From Actinomadura terrae (GTDB lineage Bacteria; Actinomycetota; Actinomycetes; Streptosporangiales; Streptosporangiaceae), in the NCBI RefSeq assembly GCF_022751215.1, contig NZ_JAICDG010000001.1, positions 2,170,001 to 2,234,000 of the forward strand: a stretch of 64,000 nucleotides of DNA, read 5' to 3'. Within the stretch, counting starts at the first letter, position 1. Every line of letters begins with the position of its first letter. Both the position numbers and the translations under genes were made by a program. The notes under the pieces were generated by a model that did not search any database, was not told the origin of the DNA, and saw only the letters and a program-made list of their open reading frames with translations. This document shows, piece after piece, positions 23,955 to 32,594 of the stretch.

Positions 23955-25193
23955 TCAGTTTCGTTTGGGGCTGCTGCGGCGTCCTGATGGACGCCTTCGC
24001 TCGTGGTCGTGGTTCTCGATGGCCGCGAGGAGGCGGTCGCGGGCCTCGGTGCGGGACATGGCCGGCAGGCGGTCCGGGAAGTGGTTCGCGAGGCCGGGGG
24101 ACGGGTCGAACAGCCCGTCGTCGTCGACGACGATGTGTTCGCCCGTCCAGTTGCCGAGGAGGATCGCGCAGACCTCTCCCGGGTAGTGGGCGAGGAGCCT
24201 GCGGATCCGCTCGGACTCGTCCTCGCAGTCGGCCACCAGGAGCAGGCGCCGCGCGTCCGTGATGCCGGTGGTTCGGCGGATGGAGAGTTCTGTCTCCAGG
24301 TACGCCAGGGCGGCGTCGAGGTTGCCGGGGATGAACAGCCCCGGGGCGGACTCGTCCAGCAGTTCGTCCTCGGCCAGCCCGAACAGGGCCGTGGCATCGG
24401 AGCGGGGGAGCACCGTGAGCGAGGTGTCGCCGTGCTGGTCGAGCGCGGTGAGGGCGAGCACGCGCGCGGTCGCGACCGCGCCCGAGCCCGAGAGGCCCAG
24501 GGCGGGCACGGCGAACGGGTCGAGGGGCGGCCGGTAGGTGACGTGGACGACGTCCTCCGCCGACCCGCCGCCGTCCACCGGAACGGCGGCCGTCAACGTT
24601 CCGGCGGCGGCCGCGGAGATGCGATGGCGGAACGGGTAGCAGATCGCTGCCGCGACGGGAACGAGCAGACCCAGTAGCAGGATCGGTTGCAGCGGCCTCG
24701 ACTGCGACTCTTCGCCGCCGGCCTGTTCGTGGAGGGCGGGGAGTTCCGGGGTGCTGCCGGTCGTCGGTGAAGGGGGTACGGTCGTGGGACGCTCCGGCAT
24801 GGGCGGGCGGGGGCTCGGCTTGTCCGGGGCCTCCGGCGAGGGAGGCCGCCGGTCGCGTTTCGGGGGTCGCTCCCGATTCGCGCGATTCGTCCGCCGAGGT
24901 GAGTTGCCGTCGCGCCTCCGACCGTGGGTCCTTTTTCGGGGTTCTTCGTACATTGCCAGCCATCTCTCCTTGCACAACCGGGCCGCATACCAGTTGGTGA
25001 TGCCCGTCGGGTGGCGGCAGATGGTCGGTATCGACCGCCGAGAATCCGGATCGGCCGGCGCCGCGTCCGCCGGCGTGGTCACGCCGAGGAAGATGGCGCC
25101 GGCCATCGCCGTACAACCCAGAAGTCCGCATGTGCCGCGGAGGATGCCGCCGATCATGGCGGCGGGCCTGGGATCTGCCAGGAAACGGTTCAT
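23955..25193 (-). CDS. Membrane-anchored or exported protein of unknown function
   Basis: About 412 aa from the ATG at 25193 (a GTG at 25220 is possible). The N terminus has a hydrophobic segment ending in ADAAPADPD, likely a signal peptide. A Pro/Arg-rich disordered linker follows (about residues 80-165), then a transmembrane helix (LQPILLLGLLVPVAAAICY) and a C-terminal soluble alpha/beta domain with TARVLALTAL..LLLVADCEDESERIRRLL. This resembles the C-terminal regions of actinobacterial LysM/BTAD-like membrane proteins of mobile elements, but no LysM or BTAD is visible. Function unknown. Confidence 0.55.
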   Translation of the reverse strand: MNRFLADPRPAAMIGGILRGTCGLLGCTAMAGAIFLGVTTPADAAPADPDSRRSIPTICRHPTGITNWYAARLCKERWLAMYEEPRKRTHGRRRDGNSPRRTNRANRERPPKRDRRPPSPEAPDKPSPRPPMPERPTTVPPSPTTGSTPELPALHEQAGGEESQSRPLQPILLLGLLVPVAAAICYPFRHRISAAAAGTLTAAVPVDGGGSAEDVVHVTYRPPLDPFAVPALGLSGSGAVATARVLALTALDQHGDTSLTVLPRSDATALFGLAEDELLDESAPGLFIPGNLDAALAYLETELSIRRTTGITDARRLLLVADCEDESERIRRLLAHYPGEVCAILLGNWTGEHIVVDDDGLFDPSPGLANHFPDRLPAMSRTEARDRLLAAIENHDHERRRPSGRRSSPKRN

Positions 25194-25299
25194 CTTCGCC
25201 CCGGGGATCGCGTTGGTCACCGTCAGAATGCCGATCGTAGTCAATTCAGCTACGCAGCGTTGAACAATGGTGACAGTCGTTCCGACGCGTTCCGCGGGA

Positions 25300-25767
25300 T
25301 CACTCGCAGCCGACGCCGTCGCCGTCCCGGTCGAGATGGCGGGCGTAGCCCGGTTCGCCCTGATGTATGGGTGCTTTTCCGGCCGCCCGGACGGCGGCGC
25401 AGTTCCTGTAGTACACGGGCGCCTGTACTGGTGGTTTACGAACATGTCGCTTGCTCGGACGCGGCCTGGGCTTGCGGGACACCGCCGGACGCTTCGACTT
25501 TCTGGGGAGCTGCGTCCTGCTCGGCGTGGGGAGGGGTGTCGCGTCGGGGCCAGGCTCGTCCGGCGGTGTCGAAGGCGCGGTGGGGCCTGGCGTGGTGGGT
25601 GTGGACGACGCCGTGGACGACGCGGTGCTGGAGTCGCCGGAGTCCAGCGCCGCCAGACAGCCGCCGAGGAGGGCGAGGCAGAGGATGAGACCGCATCCGC
25701 AACCGGCGAGGTTGCGCCCGACATTCGACTTCTGGCCTCCCCGCTGAGGGGGACCGGGTTGGTGCAT
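25300..25767 (-). CDS. Membrane-tethered excalibur-domain calcium-binding protein
   Basis: 155 aa from the ATG at 25767 with a GGAGA ribosome site. A hydrophobic segment (CGCGLILCLALLGGCLAAL, residues 23-41) anchors or exports it; a Ser/Thr/Pro linker and a basic RKSKRP..RPSKRH stretch follow. The last ~37 residues are an excalibur domain: YYRNCAAVRAAG..DRDGDGVGCE, with the DxDxDG calcium loop and paired Cys. Excalibur domains are often at the end of secreted nucleases, but there is no nuclease domain here. It lies upstream of the other exported protein on the same strand. Confidence 0.78.
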   Translation of the reverse strand: MHQPGPPQRGGQKSNVGRNLAGCGCGLILCLALLGGCLAALDSGDSSTASSTASSTPTTPGPTAPSTPPDEPGPDATPLPTPSRTQLPRKSKRPAVSRKPRPRPSKRHVRKPPVQAPVYYRNCAAVRAAGKAPIHQGEPGYARHLDRDGDGVGCE

Positions 25768-25980
25768 GCGCGTCTCCTGACATAACGGTTTGAGGGTGAG
25801 ACGCGCAATTTGGTGGAACGGGTTACGGTTGCGTGAACTCCAGGTGGCGGCGACGTCCAGGTCGTCGTGGGGAGAGTGGGCGTTCCGCTTGTTGTTTTCG
25901 CAGGTCAGTGGGGTGCCGTCGGTCGGTGGTGGACAGTTGCGGCCGCCGTGATTGACGACTGCTTGGCCTGACGTGGACAA

Positions 25981-26407
25981 AGACCCGATTTCGGGTGGAG
26001 CGCTCTTATCTATGGCTAGAGTTGGACTTTTTGTGCGCCATGGGTAGAGCGATCTTTTCTTTCTGCCTCTTGGCGAGTCGTGTCGGGTAGCGGTTGAAGA
26101 TCAGGCCTTCTCTGTTCCCGAAGGCCTTCCAGCTGATTGCTTGCGGCGGCCTAGTGCCTACCTGGCGAAGTACACCAAGATTTGCTGCGGCGCAGGCGGT
26201 CGTACCAGAAGAAGCGATCGACAGCCCTCCGGGCAGGCCCGGCTCGCATCGCCTTGATCTGCAATTCTCCGGGCACGTCGGTCCAGCCGATGTGCACGGC
26301 TGCTCGTTGGTTAAGGCTGGGCTGGGCGAGCGGGCGGCCGCATATGGGTGAGGGGCGGGGCGGCGGGCGCTGTGCCCGGTGTCCCCCCCGCCCCTCGTCC
26401 GCTCGGG
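25981..26407. other. Gene-free stretch
   Basis: No credible gene. The region is AT-richer than its surroundings around 25980-26100, and includes no obvious terminator. A short minus-strand frame ending near 26160 (VDRFFWYDRLRRSKSW) has no start or homology I recognise. Confidence 0.4.
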
Positions 26408-27715
26408 TCAGTGCCCGTCCTCCCGTCCTCCCAGCCGGCTCGGGTCCGGGGTCCATTTCTCGGCGGACTTGCCGTTCAGGTCCCAGACCACCTTTCCGGC
26501 GCGGACCGTCAGCTCGGTCGACAGCTTCCGCTTGCCGTCGATGCGGTAGCCGAAGCTGTCCACGAACCCGAACTTGCCCTTCTCGAGCGTGAACACCGCG
26601 AGGTCGGCGGGCGCGCCCACCGAGAGGTGGCCCAGGTCGGGCCGCTTGATCGCCTTCGCGGACGCCCAGGTCGAGGCGTTGACGACGTCGTTCAGCGGCA
26701 GGCCCGCCGCCAGGAACTTCGACATGACGTTGGACTGGTCCTTCATGCCCGCGTTCATGCTGGTGATGTGCAGGTCGGTGGAGATCGTGTCGGGGGTGAA
26801 GCCCTCCTTCAGCGCCGGGACGGCGACGTCCCACGCGAAGCTGCCGCCGCCGTGGCCCACGTCGAACAGCACGCCGCGCTTGCGGCCCTCCCGCATGCCC
26901 GGGTTGAGCTTGCCGTCGGGGCCCAGCTCGCCGCGGAGCCCGGAGTAGGCGTGCGAGTAGATGTCGCCGGAGCGGAGCTTCTCGGTGAGGAGGGTCTTCA
27001 ACGGGCGCTCCGGGCGGTTGGCGCCGAAGTCGACCATCACCGGGATGTCCGCTTCCGTGCCCGCCTTCACCGAGTTCTCGACCGGCGTCCACTCCGGCCC
27101 CTCGTAGTGGGCCGTCTTGATGCCGACGATCGTTTCCGGGTGCTCCTTGGCCTTCGCCGCGGCCAGCCCCGGGTCCATGTCGGCGAGGTTCTGTTCGTAC
27201 TTCCCGCCCGCCATGCCCTCGCCGACGATGTTGAGGAAGGCCAGGACGCGGGTCTTCGAGCGGTCGATGACGTTCTTCTTGAACAGGTCGAAGCTCTTCG
27301 CGCCCGACGAGCCCGCGTCCACCGCCGTGGTGACGCCGGAGCGGAAGGTGAAGCCGTCGGGCGCCACGCCCGCCCAGCCGTTCCGGTACTCGCTCTCCGG
27401 GCCGGTGAAGAGGTGGGCGTGCAGGTCGATGAGGCCCGGGGTGACGTACTCCCCGGACGCGTCGACGGTCTTCTTCGCGGCCGTGGCGTCGATCCGCCTC
27501 GCGACCTTGGCGATCTTCCCGTCCTTGACGGCGATGTCGCGCCTGGCGTCGAGCTGGTTCTTCGGGTCGATGACGTGGCCGCGCTGGATGACCAGGTCGT
27601 AGGCTTCGGCGGCGGACGGTGCGCCGCCCGGGGACAGGGCGCCGAGGGTGGCGCCGACGGTCAGGGTGAGGGTGGCAGGAAGAATCCGCCGACGGAACAG
27701 GGCTCTCGCGTGCAT
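26408..27715 (-). CDS. Exported amidohydrolase/deacetylase-family metallohydrolase
   Basis: 435 aa. An N-terminal Sec-type signal (RRRILPATLTLTVGATLGAL, cut near AEA-YD, residue 38). The amidohydrolase barrel shows HxH at 99-101 (DLHAHLF), the carboxylated Lys in VGIKTAHYEG, a His in DVGHGGGSF and a metal Asp in ISTDLHITS. It resembles the EF_0837/Atu3266 group (N-acetyl-amino acid or acetyl-hydroxyacid deacetylases), whose genes often neighbour a SelA-like PLP enzyme, as here. Members of that group are usually cytosolic, so export is unusual. Last gene of a set with RidA and the PLP enzyme. Confidence 0.82.
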   Translation of the reverse strand: MHARALFRRRILPATLTLTVGATLGALSPGGAPSAAEAYDLVIQRGHVIDPKNQLDARRDIAVKDGKIAKVARRIDATAAKKTVDASGEYVTPGLIDLHAHLFTGPESEYRNGWAGVAPDGFTFRSGVTTAVDAGSSGAKSFDLFKKNVIDRSKTRVLAFLNIVGEGMAGGKYEQNLADMDPGLAAAKAKEHPETIVGIKTAHYEGPEWTPVENSVKAGTEADIPVMVDFGANRPERPLKTLLTEKLRSGDIYSHAYSGLRGELGPDGKLNPGMREGRKRGVLFDVGHGGGSFAWDVAVPALKEGFTPDTISTDLHITSMNAGMKDQSNVMSKFLAAGLPLNDVVNASTWASAKAIKRPDLGHLSVGAPADLAVFTLEKGKFGFVDSFGYRIDGKRKLSTELTVRAGKVVWDLNGKSAEKWTPDPSRLGGREDGH

Positions 27716-27743
27716 CCGGGCTCCAGTTTCAGCTGACGGCGGC

Positions 27744-28226
27744 TCAGCGGACGGCGATGCAGTCGATCTCGACGAGCGAGTCGCCGGGAATGCCCCCGGC
27801 GGCGGCGATGGTGGTGCGCACGCCGGGCTTGCGGCCCCAGCGTCCCAGGAAGACCGCGTTCATGCCGTCGTAGTCGTCCAGCGAGTTGAGGTAGACGTTG
27901 ACCTTCAGCACCTTCTCCATGGAGGAGCCGACGGACTCCAGGTAGCGCTCGACCTCGTTGAGGACGTGGTCGGTGTGGGCGCGGATGTCGCCCTCGAAGT
28001 GCGCTCCGATGCCGGAGATGTAGACCATGTCACCGTAGGTGACGATCGGGCTGAACAGCGGGTTCTTCGGCGGCTGCTGGCCGCCCGGGTAGTGGACCTC
28101 CTTGCGCGGCCGGTGGCCGCGCCCGCTGTCGGCGGACGCGGGGGCGGCGCCCGCCACGACCGGTACGGCGGCGACGGCCGCCACTGCCGGGGCCTTGCGG
28201 ATGAAGTCCCGTCGGTTCGAGGACAC
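27744..28226 (-). CDS. Tat-exported RidA-family (enamine/imine deaminase) protein
   Basis: 160 aa from a GTG at 28226 with GGAGG upstream. A twin-arginine signal (SNRRDFIRKAPAVAAVAA, cut near ASA-DSG) precedes a full RidA domain: YGDMVYISGIGAHFEGDI, VLKVNVYLNSLDDYDGMN, an Arg in VRTTIA at the position of the catalytic RidA Arg, and the C-terminal VEIDCIAVR. RidA proteins hydrolyse the reactive enamines and imines released by PLP-dependent dehydratases. Export of RidA through Tat implies it serves the Tat-targeted PLP enzyme encoded just upstream. Confidence 0.87.
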   Translation of the reverse strand: MSSNRRDFIRKAPAVAAVAAVPVVAGAAPASADSGRGHRPRKEVHYPGGQQPPKNPLFSPIVTYGDMVYISGIGAHFEGDIRAHTDHVLNEVERYLESVGSSMEKVLKVNVYLNSLDDYDGMNAVFLGRWGRKPGVRTTIAAAGGIPGDSLVEIDCIAVR

Positions 28227-28285
28227 GGTTCCTCCAGAGCTGGTGCGGGTGGGACGTGGTGCGGTGCGGGAAACGGGTGCTGTCG

Positions 28286-29878
28286 TCAGGACTTCCGGGT
28301 GGCGGACCAGGACGCCCCCAGGTACTCGCCCATACTGAGCTCGCCGCTGATGCGGTCGCCCTTGAGCACGCCGGTGAAGGTGAAGTCGAGGGCGTCGCCG
28401 TGCTCCTCGCCGTAGTGGCTGCGGACGGTCACCTCCGCGCCGCTGACGCTGCCGGTCACCGGACGGCTCACGAACTCGCCCTTGTGGGTGCCGGTGATCT
28501 TGGCGCCCTCCTGGCTCAGCTTCAGCTCGTGCGCGGTGGACCTGCTGGCCGTGTACTTGATGTCCAGCGCCCAGGTACCGGACGCGTCGACGGTGGGCGG
28601 CTTGGGCGGCTCGGGCGCCGGCGGCGGGTCCCGGAGCAGCTTGACGAGCTCGTGGGCGATGGTCTTCGCGTTGCCGGGCTCCAGCATGTACGGGGTGATG
28701 GACACGCCGGTCTGCCCTGGGCCGCCGCCCGCGGCGTTGATGGCGATGCGCGGCTCCCCGTCCCACAGGGCGTCCACGATGGTCTGGCCGGTGACGCCGA
28801 ACTTCTTGGCGTCCCACAGGATCGTCAGGCTCGGGGTGCGGTTGGAGAGCCCCTCCGGCTGAACGATCTTCGTGCTCAGGCCGCGGACCACCGAGACCCG
28901 GCGGGTGATGTCCTTCAGCCAGGAGGTCCACCTCGCGTACTCGGCCCTGTGGTCGCGCTGCACCCACATCTCCACGGCGGCGAGCATCCCCATCGCCTCC
29001 TCCTTGCCCACCTTGAACCCGCGGGCCCAGCCGTGGTGCGGCGCGCTGTGCACCCAGGCGGCCCGCACCAGGTCCTCGCGGCCGAGCAGGATTCCGGCCG
29101 ACTGGGGTCCGCGCAGGCACTTGCCGCCGCTGTAGGCCACGAGGTCGGCGCCCCGCTGGAGATGGACGTTCGGGATCGTGAGGATCTCCGCGGCGGCGTC
29201 GACCAGCACCGGCACGTTCGCGGCGTGGGCGAGTTCGGCGATCGTCCTGGTGTTGAGCTCGTGCTTGTCGACGCGGGGCATGGCGAAGATGTAGACGAGC
29301 GCGGTCTGCGGCCCGAGCGCCGCCTTCAGCTCCTCGCGGGTGTCCACCTCGACGATCTTGAGCCCGGTGGCGCTGACCGCCGCCTCGTACACGTTGCGGG
29401 AGTGCTTCGGAATGATCGCTTCGGTCTTCTTGAAGCCGGTCAGGTCCGGCAGCCGCACGTGGAGGTCGGGGTTGCCGCCCGCCACGCACGCGGCGCTCGC
29501 GTGCCCCAGCGCCGCCGAGGCGCCGGAGCTGACCATCCCGAACTCGGCCTTGGTCAGCTCCCCGAGCCGCTTGCCGATGGCGTCGGCCAGCTCGTCCAGC
29601 TGGACGTACTTCCGCGACGCCCGGTCGATCGCGTCGCGCACCTCGGGCAGCATCAGCGAGCCGCTGAGCACGGTGTAGGTGCCGCGCCCGTTGATCAGCG
29701 GGCGGACGCCGATCGCCTCGTAACCGCTCTTCCCGCCCTTCGCGGCGGCGCCGGCGGCGGCGTTCCCGTCCGGTGCCGCCACCGCCTCGCCGCCCAGTAG
29801 TGGCCCCAAGGTCAGCGCGCCGCCGACGGCCGCGCCGCGCCCGAGCATCGTCCGCCGTGATATTCCCTCAGTTCGCAT
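28286..29878 (-). CDS. Tat-exported SelA/DgaE-like PLP-dependent enzyme with C-terminal beta domain
   Basis: 530 aa. A Tat signal (ISRRTMLGRGAAVGGALTLG) starts the protein. Residues 52-435 are a fold-type I PLP domain of the SelA/D-glucosaminate-6-phosphate ammonia-lyase (DgaE) type: Asp227 (VPVLVDAAAE) and the Schiff-base Lys253 (YSGGKCLRGPQ). After a Pro-rich linker (PPPAPEPPKPP) a ~95-residue beta-rich domain follows (GTWALDIKYT..GVLKGDRISGELS), lipocalin-like in strand pattern. A Tat-exported, cofactor-loaded PLP lyase is rare. Probably deaminates or dehydrates an amino acid or amino sugar acid outside the membrane; RidA and a deacetylase follow. Confidence 0.85.
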   Translation of the reverse strand: MRTEGISRRTMLGRGAAVGGALTLGPLLGGEAVAAPDGNAAAGAAAKGGKSGYEAIGVRPLINGRGTYTVLSGSLMLPEVRDAIDRASRKYVQLDELADAIGKRLGELTKAEFGMVSSGASAALGHASAACVAGGNPDLHVRLPDLTGFKKTEAIIPKHSRNVYEAAVSATGLKIVEVDTREELKAALGPQTALVYIFAMPRVDKHELNTRTIAELAHAANVPVLVDAAAEILTIPNVHLQRGADLVAYSGGKCLRGPQSAGILLGREDLVRAAWVHSAPHHGWARGFKVGKEEAMGMLAAVEMWVQRDHRAEYARWTSWLKDITRRVSVVRGLSTKIVQPEGLSNRTPSLTILWDAKKFGVTGQTIVDALWDGEPRIAINAAGGGPGQTGVSITPYMLEPGNAKTIAHELVKLLRDPPPAPEPPKPPTVDASGTWALDIKYTASRSTAHELKLSQEGAKITGTHKGEFVSRPVTGSVSGAEVTVRSHYGEEHGDALDFTFTGVLKGDRISGELSMGEYLGASWSATRKS

Positions 29879-30153
29879 ACGGCCACTCCAGGCGACTCGT
29901 GGTTCGTGGTGCGTCACACGGTAAAGCGAGCGGAAGCGGGCGTTAAGGTCGTAATTCGGATGGTGGTATTCGTAACTCGGATGGCGGCGGGCCGGTCGAT
30001 ACTCGGCGTGCCGAGGGAAACGCGAACGGTTCCCACGGACGGTCATTGCCGCGAAGTCGCGGCGCTGAAGAAGTGCGAATCCCGCGGAGTCGTAATGGCG
30101 CATCGAATGCCTCCCGGAACGCCGGCGGTTCGGGTACCGGTGCCGCCCGGACG
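29879..30153. other. Promoter region of the exported-enzyme operon
   Basis: 275 bp between the LysR stop and the PLP-enzyme start. AT content rises near 29930-30000 (GTCGTAATTCGGATGG and GTATTCGTAACTCGGATGG, two similar copies about 20 bp apart), a plausible LysR binding area because LysR sites contain partly repeated T-N11-A half-sites. No gene. Confidence 0.4.
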
Positions 30154-31116
30154 TCACCCGGCGGGCTGCGGCTGCCTGCTCGCCGCGGTCAGCCTCGTGG
30201 TTCCGACGGGGATCTCCGACACCTCGATCTCGCGCAGGAGCGTGCGCGCCGGCGGTGTCAGCGGGTTGGTCGTGCTCCAGTAGACGGCGACGCGGCGGCC
30301 GCAGGGGACGTCGAGGCGGCGGGCCACCACGCCGCTGGTGTTGGCGGTGGCGACCGCCAGGAAGTTGATGACGCCGATGCCGAGGCCGCTGCGGACCAGG
30401 GAGACGAGGGTCTGCGGCTGGTTCGTCGCCTGGACGGCGTTCGGTTCGAGGCCGTAGTCGTGGAAGGCGCGGTAGGGCTCGAAGCCCGTCTCCTGCGGCG
30501 AGCCGAGCCGCCCGATCGTGATGACCGGGTACTTGGCGACCTCGGCCACCGGCAGCGGCTCGGGCAGGCCGGCCAGCGGGTGGTCCGGGCGGTGCACGAC
30601 GATCAGGCCCTCCCGCCACAGTGGCCGGTACTCCACCGACGGCCCGGCCGGCGGCGCCATCGGCCGCAGGCAGATGTCCACCTCGCCCGCGGCCAGCGCC
30701 CCGTCGAGCTCCAGCGTGGAGCGCTCGACGAGAATCACCTTGATCGCGGGACGGGTCCGCGCCATCCGCTCCAGCAGCTGCGACACGAACGCCGCGCTGG
30801 CGCTGGGGTAGCTGCCGAGCGTCACCACCCCGCGGGCGGCGCCGCGGTACCCGGCCATGGCGGCCTCCGCGCCGGCCAGCTGCCGCAGTATCGTCCGGGC
30901 GTGCTCGGCGAGCACCACGCCGGCGTCGGTGAGCGACACGGGCCGGCGGTCCCGGTCGAACAGCGAGACGCCCGCCTCCCGTTCCAGGGCGGCCACGTGC
31001 ATGCTCACCCGGGGCTGGGAGCGGTGGATGACCTCCGCCGCGGCGCTGAAGCTTCCGGTTTCGACGACGGTGAGGAACGATACGAGCCATTCGAGGCGCA
31101 GGTCGGTACGGAGCAT
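30154..31116 (-). CDS. LysR-family transcriptional regulator
   Basis: 320 aa. N-terminal winged HTH (WLVSFLTVVETGSFSAAAEVIHRSQPRVSMHVAALE in outline, residues 10-45) and a LysR substrate-binding domain. It is paralogous to the second LysR of the cluster (37271-38317); both share TNQPQTL(V/I)SLVR.GLG(I/V)G and ..TANT.GV motifs. Likely senses the pathway substrate and controls the downstream exported-enzyme genes. Confidence 0.92.
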   Translation of the reverse strand: MLRTDLRLEWLVSFLTVVETGSFSAAAEVIHRSQPRVSMHVAALEREAGVSLFDRDRRPVSLTDAGVVLAEHARTILRQLAGAEAAMAGYRGAARGVVTLGSYPSASAAFVSQLLERMARTRPAIKVILVERSTLELDGALAAGEVDICLRPMAPPAGPSVEYRPLWREGLIVVHRPDHPLAGLPEPLPVAEVAKYPVITIGRLGSPQETGFEPYRAFHDYGLEPNAVQATNQPQTLVSLVRSGLGIGVINFLAVATANTSGVVARRLDVPCGRRVAVYWSTTNPLTPPARTLLREIEVSEIPVGTTRLTAASRQPQPAG

Positions 31117-31375
31117 GCCTTTGCTCTACCGTCGCGCCCGGTGGCGGACAATCCTGGTCGTGGTTTCGGTGGGGGGCCGATCCGCATTCCGAATAGCCGT
31201 GCGGTTTACGGCCGCCGGCGTGCGCACCATGTTCTCGGCTATTGGCCGCGGTCCGGTGCGAACGCCGGTCGGACGGGCGAGCCCGGCAAGGCGGGGGAGG
31301 CGGAGCGGCCGTGCGGCGGTCGGACGGGTGCAGCGGAGCGGACGGGTCGGACGCGGCGGCCGTGCGGCGGTCAGG

Positions 31376-31759
31376 TCACGATCCTCGTTTCGGGACCTCG
31401 ATGTGCTTGATCCAGTACTCGCGGGCCAGCGCGTCCACCCCCGCCGGCGCCACGCCCCGCAGGTGCACGACATGGCCGTCGGTGCCCGCGATGCGGCCGT
31501 GTTTCTGAAGGCGCAGGATGTGGAAGCGCTCCGGCGCGAAGCCGAGCTCCACGTCGACCGCGAACCGGCCGCGGCCGTCGCGCTCCGCGCCGACACCGGG
31601 GCCGACCTTGCCGTGGGCCTGGACGACCAGCCAGAGCTGGTAGGCGAGCACGATCGCGATCACCACGGCGATCTTGCGGAGCGCCGGGCTCTTGGCGGCC
31701 CGGCGCGGCAGCGACGGCCTGGCCGGTATCGTCCTGGCCGGCATCGTGCTAGGCGGCAT
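31376..31759 (-). CDS. Small single-pass membrane protein
   Basis: 127 aa. A basic N terminus (RPSLPRRAAKSPALRK), one membrane helix (IAVVIAIVLAYQLWLVV), then a ~75-residue outside domain with a DGRGRFAVDVELGF..RLQKHGRIAG beta pattern and a C-terminal YWIKHIEVPKR. The start lies inside the 3' end of the ABC ATPase gene (11-bp overlap), so it is translationally coupled to the importer. Possibly an accessory subunit of the transporter; no family recognised. Confidence 0.62.
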   Translation of the reverse strand: MPPSTMPARTIPARPSLPRRAAKSPALRKIAVVIAIVLAYQLWLVVQAHGKVGPGVGAERDGRGRFAVDVELGFAPERFHILRLQKHGRIAGTDGHVVHLRGVAPAGVDALAREYWIKHIEVPKRGS

Positions 31760-32594
31760 CGGGCTCGCCCCCCGCGTGCTCGCCCCGCGCGCCGCCGTCT
31801 CCAGCTTCCGCGCCGTCGCCGCCTGCGCCCTCGTCGTCGCCCAGCAGCTCGTTGACCCGGTTCGCGATGCGGCGGAACTCCGGGAGTTCCAGCGCCTCCT
31901 GCCAGCGGCGCGGACGGGGCAGCGTCACGTCCACGATCTCGCGCACGCGGCTGGGCCGCCGGGACAGCACCACGATCCGGTCGGAGAGGAACACCGCCTC
32001 GTCGACGTCGTGGGTGACGAAGAAGACCGTCGGGCGGCGGTTCTCGAAGATGCCCGTCAGGTCCTCCTGGAGTCTGCGGCGCGTCTGCGCGTCGATGCTG
32101 GCGAACGGCTCGTCCATGAGCATCACGGCCGGCTCGTTGGCCAGCACCCGGGCCACGCCGAGGCGCTGCTGCATGCCGCCGGACAGCTCGTGCGGGTACC
32201 GGTGCGCGAAGCCGTCGAGGCCGACGAGCTTCAGGAACTCCTCCCCCCTGGCGTTGCGCTCGGCCCGCGGCACCTTGCGCATGCGCAGCCCGAAGACCAC
32301 GTTGCCCAGCACCGTCTTCCACGGGAAGAGCGCGTGGCTCTGGAACACCACGCCGCGGTCCGGCCCCGGCCCGTCGACGGGGCGGCCGTCGACGACGACC
32401 GTCCCGCCGGACTGCCGGACGAAGCCCGCGACGATGTTGAGCACGGTGGTCTTGCCGCAGCCGCTGGGGCCCAGCACGGAGACGAACTCTCCCTTCCGCA
32501 CCGCGAAGGAGACGTCGTCGATGGCCGTGACCTCCTCACCGGTGTAGGCGTCGGTGTAGACCTTGTTCAGTCGGTCGATCTCCAGCGCGGTCAT
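31749..32594 (-). CDS. ABC importer ATPase (nitrate/sulfonate/taurine type)
   Basis: 281 aa. Walker A LGPSGCGKTTVL (about 40-50), Q loop VFQSHALFPWKTVLGNV, signature LSGGMQQRLGVARV, Walker B AVMLMDEPFASID and switch His (VTHDVDEAV) are intact and typical of SsuB/TauB/NrtD-type ATPases. The C terminus carries an acidic Gly-rich tail (DDEGAGGDGAEAGD). Its start overlaps the upstream permease stop by 4 bp. Energises uptake of the cluster's substrate or its breakdown product. Confidence 0.92.
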   Translation of the reverse strand: MTALEIDRLNKVYTDAYTGEEVTAIDDVSFAVRKGEFVSVLGPSGCGKTTVLNIVAGFVRQSGGTVVVDGRPVDGPGPDRGVVFQSHALFPWKTVLGNVVFGLRMRKVPRAERNARGEEFLKLVGLDGFAHRYPHELSGGMQQRLGVARVLANEPAVMLMDEPFASIDAQTRRRLQEDLTGIFENRRPTVFFVTHDVDEAVFLSDRIVVLSRRPSRVREIVDVTLPRPRRWQEALELPEFRRIANRVNELLGDDEGAGGDGAEAGDGGARGEHAGGEPDAA

